The position numbers were made by a program, and so were the translations under genes. Source: Eubacterium sp. TM05-53 (GTDB lineage: Bacteria > Bacillota_I > Bacilli_A > Erysipelotrichales > Erysipelotrichaceae). Taken from it: a stretch of 16,681 bases of DNA. The stretch spans positions 1 through 16,681 of the forward strand of contig NZ_QSPK01000053.1 of assembly GCF_003436425.1 (NCBI RefSeq). Reading direction: 5' to 3'. This document shows positions 1 through 6,758 of this stretch, one piece after another (positions within the stretch are counted from its first letter, which is position 1; each line of letters opens with the position of its first letter). A model generated the notes under the pieces. The model had not been told where the DNA came from. It saw only the letters and a list, made by a program, of their open reading frames with translations, and ran no database searches.

Positions 1-387
1 AGGAGAGAACTAGGCTTTATAAAAAAAGCCCACACTCGTAAGAGTGTGTTAGTTCAATATGTGGATGATGAAATGAAAGTGGTATATCCAGATAAGAACT
101 ATCAATGTGCAACCAATTTCTTACTTACTAATCCAGATGCAGAATTTAATTTTGGTCAAGACCGCTATCAAATTATTGATGAGAAACTAAATTCTTCAAA
201 TGGAGTATTAACAAGTCATGAGGCAATGCAACTTTTATCCGATTGTTCTCAGGATGCACATAAGAATAAGCAGGGGAAAATATCAAAGACACAATGGTCT
301 TGTGTATATGATTTAAAAAAGAAGCGTGTAACGATTTGTGTGAATCAAAATTATGATACGGAATATTCGATAAATGTGGTAGAATAG
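1..387 (+). CDS. Linear amide C-N hydrolase (C45 / choloylglycine hydrolase superfamily), 3' part only
   Basis: The reading frame is open from base 1, so the gene begins before the window and only its last ~128 codons are seen. A GTG at 46 is an internal Val codon, not a start. The fragment has the hallmarks of the C-terminal half of Ntn-fold acyltransferases and amide hydrolases (isopenicillin-N acyltransferase-like, conjugated bile salt hydrolase superfamily): a C-A-T-N-F-L segment, a G-Q-D-R-Y segment, a conserved helix around T-S-H-E-A-M-Q-L-L, and a closing strand pair starting T-Q-W-S-C-V-Y-D followed by V-T-I-C-V. Known members cleave or transfer linear amides using an N-terminal Cys, which lies outside the window, so substrate and activity cannot be judged. 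The stop is 4 bases before the MarR start, suggesting linked function or regulation. Family call fairly firm; specific substrate unknown. Confidence 0.8.
   Translation, partial: RRELGFIKKAHTRKSVLVQYVDDEMKVVYPDKNYQCATNFLLTNPDAEFNFGQDRYQIIDEKLNSSNGVLTSHEAMQLLSDCSQDAHKNKQGKISKTQWSCVYDLKKKRVTICVNQNYDTEYSINVVE
377..385 (+). promoter_or_regulatory. Possible extended -10 for a leaderless marR transcript
   Basis: TGG-TAGAAT is an extended -10 motif one mismatch from TATAAT. It lies inside the end of the hydrolase gene, exactly 6 bases before the MarR ATG at 392. No convincing SD sequence precedes that ATG. Transcription from this box would begin at or next to the A of the start codon. No good -35 is visible, so this is a suggestion only; translation coupled to the upstream gene is the alternative. 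Confidence 0.3.
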
Positions 388-391
388 AACC

Positions 392-814
392 ATGAAAAAG
401 AATGAACAAGTATTAGAAGCATGGCTTCAAATGACAACCGTTATTAATAATGAGAGAATTACTTCAGACCTTCCTTATAATGAATCGATGATTTGTCGTT
501 ATTTATATCAAAATCAAGATATAAATGTAACCGCAACGGATTTATGCAACTATATGCGCATGCAAAAATCGCAGATGAATCGTACGCTTACAAGTATGGA
601 AAAAAAGGAATTGATTACACGTATTCGTAGTGAACAGGATACTCGTAAAATCTATATCACATTAAATGATTCGATGCTTAAGATTTATAAAGCTCAACAT
701 GAAAAAATTTTAGGAATCGTAGATCAGTTGTTTGATAAGATTGGTTATGAAAAACAACCAGAAGTGATTGAATTATTTGATTTGATTACGCAAACCGCAA
801 AAGAAATGTTGTAA
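392..814 (+). CDS. MarR-family transcriptional regulator
   Basis: A 140-residue protein of normal MarR length. An N-terminal helix leads into a winged helix-turn-helix at about residues 30-95. It shows the recognition region M-R-M-Q-K-S-Q-M-N-R-T-L, the M-E-K-K-E-L-I linker and the beta-wing I-R-S-E-Q-D-T-R-K-I-Y-I-T-L, typical of the family. The C-terminal helices (about 105-140) would form the dimer interface. MarR proteins are dimeric DNA-binding repressors or activators that often respond to small aromatic ligands and commonly control an adjacent gene. The closest candidate target is the amide hydrolase 4 bases upstream or the operon starting at 900. Ligand and operator are not evident; I saw no clear palindrome in the flanking promoter. 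The start at ATG 392 has no obvious SD. Confidence 0.9.
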   Translation: MKKNEQVLEAWLQMTTVINNERITSDLPYNESMICRYLYQNQDINVTATDLCNYMRMQKSQMNRTLTSMEKKELITRIRSEQDTRKIYITLNDSMLKIYKAQHEKILGIVDQLFDKIGYEKQPEVIELFDLITQTAKEML

Positions 815-818
815 AGAT

Positions 819-844
819 AAGCTGGATATCCAGCTTTTTCTTTT
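819..844 (+). terminator. Rho-independent terminator after marR
   Basis: A 7-bp perfect stem (AAGCTGG / CCAGCTT) with an ATAT loop begins 4 bases after the MarR stop and runs into TTTCTTTT. This is a classic intrinsic terminator closing the hydrolase-marR unit. Confidence 0.85.
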
Positions 845-846
845 AC

Positions 847-874
847 TTAACAAAGCCATCTTTTCTGATAAAAT
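847..874 (+). promoter_or_regulatory. SigA-type promoter for the yitT-HAD-flavoprotein operon
   Basis: TTAACA (-35, 847-852) and TAAAAT (-10, 869-874) are separated by 16 bases. The -10 is preceded by TGA, giving an extended -10. It follows the marR terminator and ends 25 bases before the ATG at 900, so it fits as the promoter of the three-gene operon. Confidence 0.6.
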
Positions 875-899
875 ATAGGTGGCGTTTGGGGAGGTTTTT

Positions 900-1775
900 A
901 TGAAAAAAACAAATTATGTAAAAGATGTATTGGTTGTTTTATTAGGAAACTTTATGGTAGCAATATCAGTTGCTTTTTTTGTTTTACCAAATAATACATT
1001 AACCGGAGGCGTAGCCGGTGTTGCCGTGGCATTAAAACCATTATTGCCATTTATACCATCCGTTTGGCTGATCAACATATTGATGATCGGACTCTATATT
1101 GTTGGCGCAATTTTTTTGGGGAAGGCCTTTGCACTGAAATCATTGATTTCAACATTTAGTTATTCATTCTTTGTCTCATTACTAACATATGTGACAACTT
1201 TATTTCCCAAAGACACATTTGTCATGCAACCCATGTTGGCAAGTATTTATTGTGGGTTGATTTCGGGAATTGGCTTAGGTCTATGCTTTAGAGTAAATGC
1301 AAGTACTGGAGGTATGGATATTCCAGCCTTGTTGATTCATAAGTATACCCATATTTCTTCAGGAAATTCAGTCATGATCGTTGATGCTTTAACTGTCCTT
1401 TTAGGTATGACAACATATGGTGTAGAACCAGCTTTGATTGGAGTCCTTTCAGTATTTACATCGGGATTTGCGATTGATAAAACAATTTTGATTGGTTCAA
1501 GTACGGCAATCAACTGTATGGTTATTTCAGATAAATGGTTTGAAATTAAAAGTCATGTATTAAACAATATGGAGCGTGGTGTTACAATTTTAGAAGGTAA
1601 GGGTGGATATACAAATGAATCTAAACCTGTATTGATGATTGTAATTCCACAAAAACTTTACAGCAATTTAGAACATGAAATTATGCAGTTAGATCCAAGA
1701 GCCTTTATTATTGTGAATAGTGTTCATGAAGTAGATGGCGAGGGATTCACGTATGAATTGGAGGATTTAAAATGA
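900..1775 (+). CDS. YitT-family (DUF161/DUF2179) integral membrane protein
   Basis: The start is set at ATG 900 because GGGGAGG (888-894) sits 5 bases upstream; a GTG at 879 is in frame but precedes the SD. That gives 291 residues, the usual YitT length. The first ~190 residues contain about five to six hydrophobic helices with the family's glycine-rich motifs (T-G-G-V-A-G-V-A near the start, S-T-G-G-M-D-I in the middle). The last ~90 residues form a soluble DUF2179 domain (R-G-V-T-I-L-E-G-K-G-G-Y, then V-L-M-I-V-I-P-Q-K and a D-P-R-A-F-I segment). The family sits in the cytoplasmic membrane of Firmicutes and its transport role is not settled. Its stop overlaps the next start by 4 bases (ATGA), so it is translationally coupled to the HAD gene. 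Confidence 0.9.
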   Translation: MKKTNYVKDVLVVLLGNFMVAISVAFFVLPNNTLTGGVAGVAVALKPLLPFIPSVWLINILMIGLYIVGAIFLGKAFALKSLISTFSYSFFVSLLTYVTTLFPKDTFVMQPMLASIYCGLISGIGLGLCFRVNASTGGMDIPALLIHKYTHISSGNSVMIVDALTVLLGMTTYGVEPALIGVLSVFTSGFAIDKTILIGSSTAINCMVISDKWFEIKSHVLNNMERGVTILEGKGGYTNESKPVLMIVIPQKLYSNLEHEIMQLDPRAFIIVNSVHEVDGEGFTYELEDLK

Positions 1776-2581
1776 CGACAAAACTAGTAATTTGTGACAT
1801 AGATGCAACTTTGGTCAATGAAAAAAAAGAATTAACACCAAGGACAAAAAAAGCTTTGATCAAACTTCATGAAAAAGGTATTTATTTTGGGATTGCCTCG
1901 GGTCGTCCTGCTGACGAGTTAAGACGTAATAAAGACTATTGGGATCTACCTTTTGATTTTGACTTTGTGGTAGGAATGAATGGTGCAGAATTATGGGATG
2001 GTGTGCATCAAAAATTCTACAGTTATTTTATGATGAAAAAGGAATGGCTAAAGGAAACTATGGAAATCATGAATGTCGTTGAATGCAATCCAATGATCTA
2101 TTGGGATGGAAAGATTCGTTGCGTTCATATTGATGATATGATGATTCATTCGGCTTCGACATCTCATAAAGAGCTAGAAGTTGTAAAATTAGAAGATTTT
2201 TATGCACATGAAAATGCGAAAATTATGTTTCGTATGAAAGAAGAAGATATGCCTAAGGCGGAAGCTTGGGTAAGAGAACATCCAAATCCTTATTATCATG
2301 GTTTTAAAACACAATCTACATTGTTGGAATTTTGTGATAAAAGAATCAATAAGGGATATGGACTACAAAAAATTTGTGAATTAAATGATATGGATATAAA
2401 AGATGTTATGGCCTTTGGAGATACATCCAATGATAATGACATGTTAAGAGTAGCAGGTTGTGGCGTTTGTATGATCAATGGTACGGATGATACAAAGGCT
2501 TGTGCTGATGCCATCACAAAACAAGACAATGAGCATGATGGTTTAGCTATATATTTAGAAGAAAGTGGTATTTTATGCTAA
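1772..2581 (+). CDS. Cof-type HAD-superfamily phosphatase
   Basis: A 269-residue protein with all four HAD motifs. Motif I is D-I-D-A-T-L, with nucleophile D9 and general acid D11. Motif II is A-S-G-R-P around S43, motif III is K194, and motif IV is G-D-T-S-N-D with D217. The large insert between motifs II and III (about 85-180) is the type C2 cap of the Cof subfamily, which dephosphorylates sugar phosphates, nucleotides or flavin precursors; the substrate cannot be told from sequence. Motif I carries Ala where D-x-D-G-T is usual, a mild change that keeps both aspartates. GGAGG lies 8-9 bases before the ATG. Coupled to yitT by a 4-base overlap and to the flavoprotein by a 7-base overlap. Confidence 0.9.
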   Translation: MTTKLVICDIDATLVNEKKELTPRTKKALIKLHEKGIYFGIASGRPADELRRNKDYWDLPFDFDFVVGMNGAELWDGVHQKFYSYFMMKKEWLKETMEIMNVVECNPMIYWDGKIRCVHIDDMMIHSASTSHKELEVVKLEDFYAHENAKIMFRMKEEDMPKAEAWVREHPNPYYHGFKTQSTLLEFCDKRINKGYGLQKICELNDMDIKDVMAFGDTSNDNDMLRVAGCGVCMINGTDDTKACADAITKQDNEHDGLAIYLEESGILC

Positions 2582-3798
2582 AAGTATGCGTGATTGGGGG
2601 AGGCCCATCCGGATTGATGGCGGCATATACTGCAAGTTTAGGTGGTCATCAAGTGGAGTTGTTTGAGAAAAATAAACAATTGGGAAAGAAGTTGCAACTT
2701 ACAGGACATGGGCGTTGTAACGTCACAAACAATTGTTCAAAAGATGAATTTTTCAAGCATGTTGTGCACAATGAAAAATTTCTATATAGTCCTTTCTCAC
2801 AATTTTCGAATCTGGATATGATCAAATTTTTGAAATCCAATGGCCTACCAACAATTGAAGAAGACCATGGGCGTATGTTTCCTGGTTCGAATTCAAGTCA
2901 GGATGTTGTTTTATTGTTTGTGGAATTATTACGCAAAAACAATGTGATTCTACATATGGATGAAGCATGTACAGATTTAATGGTTGAAGATGATAAAGTT
3001 GTTGGAATTAAAACAGATAAAGGTTCGTATTCGTTTGATGTAGTCATTGTTGCGACAGGTGGAAAGTCTTTTGTGTCGACTGGAAGTAGTGGCGATGGAT
3101 ATAAATGGGCGAATACATTAGATATCAAAGTCAGTGATTTATATCCAGGATTGGTTTCTTTGCGGACAAAAGAAAACTTTGATTTAGCGGGTCTTTCTTT
3201 GCAGAATGTGGGTATTCAAGTAAAGAAAGATAAAAAAGTTTTATATAAACAATTGGGAGACATTTTGTTTACGCATGAAGGTGTTAGTGGACCAGGTATT
3301 TTGGCCATGTCAAGCTATGTGATTCATAAAGAACCTGACAAAATCATATTTGATTTAATTCCAGATAAATCAATGGATGAAGTGGATGCATTTTTACTAG
3401 AAAGAATGAATCGTTCTTCAAATAAACAATTGAATCACATACTTGAAATGATGATTCCTAAGCGATTGGTACAATATATCATGGATCGTTTAAATATTGA
3501 TGATTCTTTAAAAGCCAATGAAACAACAAAAGTACAAAGAAGAAGTATTAGTGAATTATTGAAATGTTTAGATTTTGAAGTGTCTAGTTTTGCCGGATTT
3601 GATCAAGCTATGATTACAGTGGGTGGAATCAAGACAAATCAGATTCAGCCTCAGACAATGGAGTCTAAGAAAATTAAAGGCTTAAAGTTTGTGGGTGAAG
3701 TATTGGATTTGGATGCGCAAACAGGAGGATACAATTTACAGATTGCATGGACAACAGGATATGTTGCAGGAAGCACAATAAAAGAAGGGGCTAATTAA
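2575..3798 (+). CDS. HI0933/YhiN-family FAD-dependent oxidoreductase
   Basis: A 407-residue cytosolic flavoprotein. The N-terminus has the dinucleotide-binding Rossmann motif G-G-G-P-S-G-L-M-A-A (residues 8-17) followed by an acidic strand end (E-L-F-E-K-N). Next come the family signatures H-G-R-C-N-V-T-N (about 45-52), A-T-G-G-K-S and T-G-S-S-G-D-G-Y (about 160-176). The C-terminal FAD-contacting segment runs from F-V-G-E-V-L-D through G-G-Y-N-L-Q to G-Y-V-A-G. The family (HI0933, YhiN, BaiN) is widespread but poorly defined. BaiN from a bile-acid-transforming Clostridium has been proposed as a steroid-ring reductase, but similarity at this level does not transfer that role. The start overlaps the HAD stop and has only a weak SD, so translation is probably coupled. 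Its last codons form the left arm of a terminator hairpin shared with msrA. Confidence 0.88.
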   Translation: MLKVCVIGGGPSGLMAAYTASLGGHQVELFEKNKQLGKKLQLTGHGRCNVTNNCSKDEFFKHVVHNEKFLYSPFSQFSNLDMIKFLKSNGLPTIEEDHGRMFPGSNSSQDVVLLFVELLRKNNVILHMDEACTDLMVEDDKVVGIKTDKGSYSFDVVIVATGGKSFVSTGSSGDGYKWANTLDIKVSDLYPGLVSLRTKENFDLAGLSLQNVGIQVKKDKKVLYKQLGDILFTHEGVSGPGILAMSSYVIHKEPDKIIFDLIPDKSMDEVDAFLLERMNRSSNKQLNHILEMMIPKRLVQYIMDRLNIDDSLKANETTKVQRRSISELLKCLDFEVSSFAGFDQAMITVGGIKTNQIQPQTMESKKIKGLKFVGEVLDLDAQTGGYNLQIAWTTGYVAGSTIKEGAN

Positions 3799-3809
3799 AG
3801 TCCCTTCTT
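3782..3809. terminator. Bidirectional hairpin between flavoprotein and msrA genes
   Basis: AAGAAGGG (3782-3789) pairs with CCCTTCTT (3802-3809) around a ~12-base loop that contains both stop codons. The two convergent genes overlap by 4 bases (3795-3798), so the terminator is made of coding sequence. On the minus strand it is followed by TTTTATTG; on the plus strand by AAATTTTG. Terminator strength is uncertain because the U-runs are short. Confidence 0.6.
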
Positions 3810-4289
3810 AAATTTTGATGCAGGAATGTGACAATAGGCACCTGGGTTTTTATCCAGATATTTTTGATGATATTCTTCAGCATTAAAAAAGTTTATTAGT
3901 GGTTCAAGCTCAACGGCTAGAGCTGCATCATATTTTTCTTGAATTTCATTGTATTTGTCTTGGATTATTTCTAAATCCGTTTCATCTACATAATAAATGC
4001 CTGTACGATAGGAGATGCCAATATCTTCACCTTGTTGATTGACAGATACAGGATCAATAATGTCAAAGTATAAGTCTAATATCTTAGATAGTGAAATGAT
4101 GGTGTCATCGTATTGGATTTCTAATGTTTCTGCATGACCTGTAAGTCCGGCCTTCACATCTTTATATTCTGGATTTTCACTATTCCCATTCGCATAGCCT
4201 ACGGTTGTATTTGAGATTCCATCAAATTGATCGAAATAGTGTTGTACACCCCAGAAGCAGCCTCCAGCTAAATATATTGTTTTTATCAT
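3795..4289 (-). CDS. msrA: Peptide methionine sulfoxide reductase MsrA
   Basis: A 164-residue cytosolic enzyme that reduces the S-epimer of methionine sulfoxide in proteins and as free amino acid. The catalytic G-G-C-F-W-G motif places the sulfenic-acid Cys at C11. G-H-A-E gives the acid E54, and Q-Q-G-E-D-I-G-x-x-Y-R gives D89 and Y94. The family's C-terminal segment (N-A-E-E-Y-H-Q-K-Y-L, then Y-C-H-I) gives a likely resolving Cys at C153. It has no signal peptide and no fused MsrB domain. The start overlaps the upstream PIN-like gene by 4 bases (ATGA), so the two form one operon. It would be repaired by thioredoxin, as is usual for the family. Confidence 0.96.
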   Translation of the reverse strand: MIKTIYLAGGCFWGVQHYFDQFDGISNTTVGYANGNSENPEYKDVKAGLTGHAETLEIQYDDTIISLSKILDLYFDIIDPVSVNQQGEDIGISYRTGIYYVDETDLEIIQDKYNEIQEKYDAALAVELEPLINFFNAEEYHQKYLDKNPGAYCHIPASKFKKGL

Positions 4290-5038
4290 TTTAATTTATA
4301 ATATTTTCCTTTCGAATCTTTTTTATAGCGCCCAACTTTTTTTGCGTAGTCACTCTCAATCCATTTGGAAAGTTTACACTTCTTTTGTTTGTTGGCTAAG
4401 ATGGGCATTAAATATTTACTTAAATCATCAATAGAAGCATAGCGGGTATTGATTTTTGGATATTTCTTTAATGCTTCTATTACCTCTTCATCACTTGCTT
4501 CATTTGGCTTTGAGGTATTTGTTTGTTTCTTTTGTTTTTGTGTCTGTTTTGGCTGAGACTTAGGCGTTTCTTCCTTTAAAGGCAACAAGAACGGGTCTCT
4601 TGTCTGTAAGATTTCAATGTCGATATCTTTTCCTTGAAACAACAAAGCTTGTTTAATGCCTTGAAATCCTTGATCGTTAGTGACAAGAAGAATTTTTTTA
4701 GGGACTATATTGGCAATAATTTGTCCAAGTAAAGTAGCACAATAGATGTCCGCAAAATTCTTTTGGCTTTGGTGTGTATTGAAACAATAAGAATTTGGGA
4801 AATCCTTCGCAATCGCAAAGATTTGCTGCCAGCACTTTTGCCCTATTTTTTCAAAGTTTCCAAAGAAAAAGAAGACGCTAGGACTAGTGGCTTTTAGTGT
4901 GTTTGTGTCAAATTGTTGAACATTTTCACAGTCAATACAATAGAGTGTGTAGTCTTCAAAATTATCGATTTTAATATTTTGTGGAGAGAAACTCATGCAT
5001 TGAGAAAATGTTCCGATTGAAAAATTAAGTTGTGACAT
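4286..5038 (-). CDS. PIN-like (NYN/PIN7-type) domain protein with basic C-terminal region
   Basis: The start is placed at the ATG ending at 5038 because AAAGG lies directly against the longer ATG (5047) but 8-9 bases from this one, giving 250 residues. The N-terminal ~150 residues look like a PIN-like nuclease fold. A strand ends in I-D-C-E-N-V (D36), then a V-F-F-F-F-G-N strand, then K-N-F-A-D-I-Y-C-A-T-L-L-G (D97), then L-L-V-T-N-D-Q-G-F (D122). These match the three acidic positions of PIN7/NYN domains, where the last is normally S-x-D-x-G-F. A Lys/Gln/Thr-rich linker (about 155-180) leads to a helical, very basic C-terminus that could bind nucleic acid. RNase activity is inferred from fold only. 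It leads an operon with msrA. This is a motif reading by eye and needs a profile search. Confidence 0.6.
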   Translation of the reverse strand: MSQLNFSIGTFSQCMSFSPQNIKIDNFEDYTLYCIDCENVQQFDTNTLKATSPSVFFFFGNFEKIGQKCWQQIFAIAKDFPNSYCFNTHQSQKNFADIYCATLLGQIIANIVPKKILLVTNDQGFQGIKQALLFQGKDIDIEILQTRDPFLLPLKEETPKSQPKQTQKQKKQTNTSKPNEASDEEVIEALKKYPKINTRYASIDDLSKYLMPILANKQKKCKLSKWIESDYAKKVGRYKKDSKGKYYKLK

Positions 5039-5060
5039 TTCATTCATCCTTTCGTAAATA

Positions 5061-5066
5061 ATTATA
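5061..5066 (-). promoter_or_regulatory. Extended -10 for the PIN-like/msrA operon
   Basis: Read on the minus strand this is TGC-TATAAT, a perfect -10 hexamer with the TGn extension (TG at 5067-5069). It lies 22 bases upstream of the chosen start at 5038. The best -35-like hexamer (TTCAAA, 5087-5092) is 20 bases away, longer than ideal, so the promoter may rely on the extended -10. Confidence 0.55.
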
Positions 5067-5074
5067 GCACATCG

Positions 5075-5103
5075 TGGTATTCTTGCTTTGAATTTGTTAT
5101 AAT
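5075..5103 (+). promoter_or_regulatory. Promoter of the rodZ-pgsA-pncC-recA operon
   Basis: TGT-TATAAT gives a perfect extended -10 (hexamer 5098-5103) with a weak -35 (TGGTAT, 5075-5080) at 17-base spacing, 22 bases before the rodZ-like GTG start. It is divergent from, and interleaved with, the promoter of the minus-strand PIN-like gene. The two operons may therefore interfere with each other. Confidence 0.55.
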
Positions 5104-5125
5104 AAACTTCAAAGGGGGAGTTTTA

Positions 5126-6211
5126 GTGGCTTATTATCACATCTTAAAAGAACGTCGAACAAACCTAAAACTTTCCATTCAGGATGTTTCAAATCAGACG
5201 CGTTTAGCGCCTCAATATATACAAGCAATCGAAGAACACAACCTTGATGTTTTCTCCGATGATCTATCTTTCGTTCGCTATTTTGTACATGCCTATTCGG
5301 ATGCGATTGGCGTAAATTGGCAGGCTATTTCAGATGAAGTGGATGTAGATGTCAATGAATTTGCACATCAAAGAGATATGGCTTTAACTATGGCACAAAG
5401 GCGCATGGTTGAACAAATGGCGAGTGTTCAAAAGACAAAAAAGACGGCTAAGAAAAAGAAAAAATCATCTTTGGGATGGTTTCAAAAGCATGTGAGTCAT
5501 ACCAGTTCTTCGTTGAACGCAAACCAGACGAGAATTATCAAAATGCTTGTCCTGATTGGAATAGTTGGATTAGGGATTTTATCCTTGATCAATGTAGGAT
5601 TACGTTCGATTTCAAATCAAAAACTAGTAACGCAGCAAGAGCTTCGTGAAGAGCAATTGTCTAAAAAAGAACAGGAGACAAATAAACTCGCAAATCAGCG
5701 TAAAAAAGCGAAAGAGGCTCAGGCTTTAGCTGTTGATAAAATTAGCGGTGAAACAAACGCATATCAGCTTTCGAATATTCAATCGGATGTAAAAACATTG
5801 GATTTAAGTATTACGTTACCGACTAAGACAAAAATCACATTGAAAAAGAATGATGAAACAATCAATGATACTTCAAAAGTATATACGGGTACATTCAATC
5901 AGAGCTTAGAATTATCCGATGATTGTACTTTTGAAATCAGTATTGAGACATATTCAGATAACAGTATTTCTATTGATGGAAAAGAAATTTCTTTTGATAA
6001 AGAGGATTGGAAACAGGGGGAACCTGCCGTTATCACACTACAAATTGGTAAGGGATACCAAAAACCTGTTGAAGAAGATGAAACTGAATATGAGGATAGT
6101 GACTATGATTACGATTATGATTATGGTTACACAGATGAAGATCTATATGCACAAGGGGAGGATGTAACTTATGGCCAAGATGAATATACCGAACAGACTA
6201 ACAATTATTAG
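5126..6211 (+). CDS. RodZ-like membrane-anchored helix-turn-helix protein
   Basis: A 361-residue protein starting at GTG 5126, with AAAGGGGGAG 5 bases upstream. Residues ~5-75 are a RodZ-type cytoplasmic HTH (HTH_25), followed by a basic stretch (101-113) and one membrane helix (~137-159). A charged coiled-coil-like stem (~168-200) leads to an extracytoplasmic beta-rich domain (~222-310). RodZ links MreB to the elongation machinery, and the Firmicute homologue (YmfM) sits in this same position before pgsA. From about 315 the tail is acidic and Tyr-rich, with alternating Asp-Tyr near 327-335. The last 41 nt overlap pgsA and contain its start codon. The tail is not a usual RodZ feature. Domain call good; the cell-shape role is inferred from homologues. 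Confidence 0.85.
   Translation: MAYYHILKERRTNLKLSIQDVSNQTRLAPQYIQAIEEHNLDVFSDDLSFVRYFVHAYSDAIGVNWQAISDEVDVDVNEFAHQRDMALTMAQRRMVEQMASVQKTKKTAKKKKKSSLGWFQKHVSHTSSSLNANQTRIIKMLVLIGIVGLGILSLINVGLRSISNQKLVTQQELREEQLSKKEQETNKLANQRKKAKEAQALAVDKISGETNAYQLSNIQSDVKTLDLSITLPTKTKITLKKNDETINDTSKVYTGTFNQSLELSDDCTFEISIETYSDNSISIDGKEISFDKEDWKQGEPAVITLQIGKGYQKPVEEDETEYEDSDYDYDYDYGYTDEDLYAQGEDVTYGQDEYTEQTNNY
6101..6130 (+). repeat. Short GAYTAY codon repeat in the rodZ-like tail
   Basis: Ten codons alternate Asp and Tyr (GAC TAT GAT TAC GAT TAT GAT TAT, then GGT TAC), a six-base period repeated about four to five times. The third codon positions differ between units, suggesting the protein pattern is kept rather than being a fresh DNA slippage product. 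Confidence 0.7.
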
Positions 6212-6758
6212 AATTTTATTGGTTCCTGTTGTTGTGGCCGTATTTTTATGTATGGATCCAACTATTGGTGTTATAGATGAAGCAAGTGGTCTAGCACTTC
6301 GTGATGTGATCGCGTTTGTGATTTTTGCGGTTGCGAGTATTACAGATTTCTTTGATGGAATGTTAGCTCGAAAGAACAATTGGATCACTTCATTTGGAAA
6401 ATTTGCCGATCCAATCGCAGATAAGATGTTAGTGAATACAGTATTGATCTTGATGGTTTATTTTCATCAAGCCAATGTGATTGCGGTATTACTTATGATC
6501 GCAAGAGACTTGATCGTTGATGGTTTACGAATGAGTGCAGCTAATTCGGGTGAAGTTGTAAGTGCAGGTATTTTTGGAAAACTAAAGACAGTACTACAAA
6601 TGTTTGCGCTTGTGTTCTTATTGTTGAAAGATTGGCCGTTTGTCTATATGGGTATTCCTATGGATCAAATATTGTTGTGGGCAGCAACTGCGGCTTCTTT
6701 ATATAGTGGATGGATTTATTTCAACCAATTGAAAAAATACGTTTTGGAGACTATGTAA
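6171..6758 (+). CDS. pgsA: CDP-diacylglycerol--glycerol-3-phosphate 3-phosphatidyltransferase
   Basis: A 195-residue integral membrane enzyme that makes phosphatidylglycerophosphate from CDP-diacylglycerol and glycerol-3-phosphate, the committed step to phosphatidylglycerol and cardiolipin. The full CDP-alcohol phosphatidyltransferase motif D-x2-D-G-x2-A-R-x8-G-x3-D-x3-D is present at D59, D62, G63, A66, R67, G76, D80 and D84. Hydrophobic segments flank it at about 12-28, 44-58, 85-105 and 135-185. GGGGAGG (6155-6161) lies 9 bases before ATG 6171. Both SD and start are inside the 3' end of the rodZ-like gene, a 41-base overlap that should couple translation. The TAATG at its end overlaps the pncC start. 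Confidence 0.95.
   Translation: MAKMNIPNRLTIIRILLVPVVVAVFLCMDPTIGVIDEASGLALRDVIAFVIFAVASITDFFDGMLARKNNWITSFGKFADPIADKMLVNTVLILMVYFHQANVIAVLLMIARDLIVDGLRMSAANSGEVVSAGIFGKLKTVLQMFALVFLLLKDWPFVYMGIPMDQILLWAATAASLYSGWIYFNQLKKYVLETM

Noticed and set aside
1..3798. Bile-acid metabolism island, from a bile-salt-hydrolase-superfamily fragment plus a BaiN-like flavoprotein
   Set aside because: Both are members of large superfamilies with many other roles, no other bai-type gene is present, and a terminator and promoter separate them.
5919..6167. Open frame inside the rodZ-like gene on the plus strand
   Set aside because: A shadow frame of a well-supported gene, Met/Ile-rich with no SD or family features.
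6710..6757. Longer pncC start at 6710
   Set aside because: It lies within pgsA with no SD; the TAATG junction at 6758 with an upstream GGAGA fits better.
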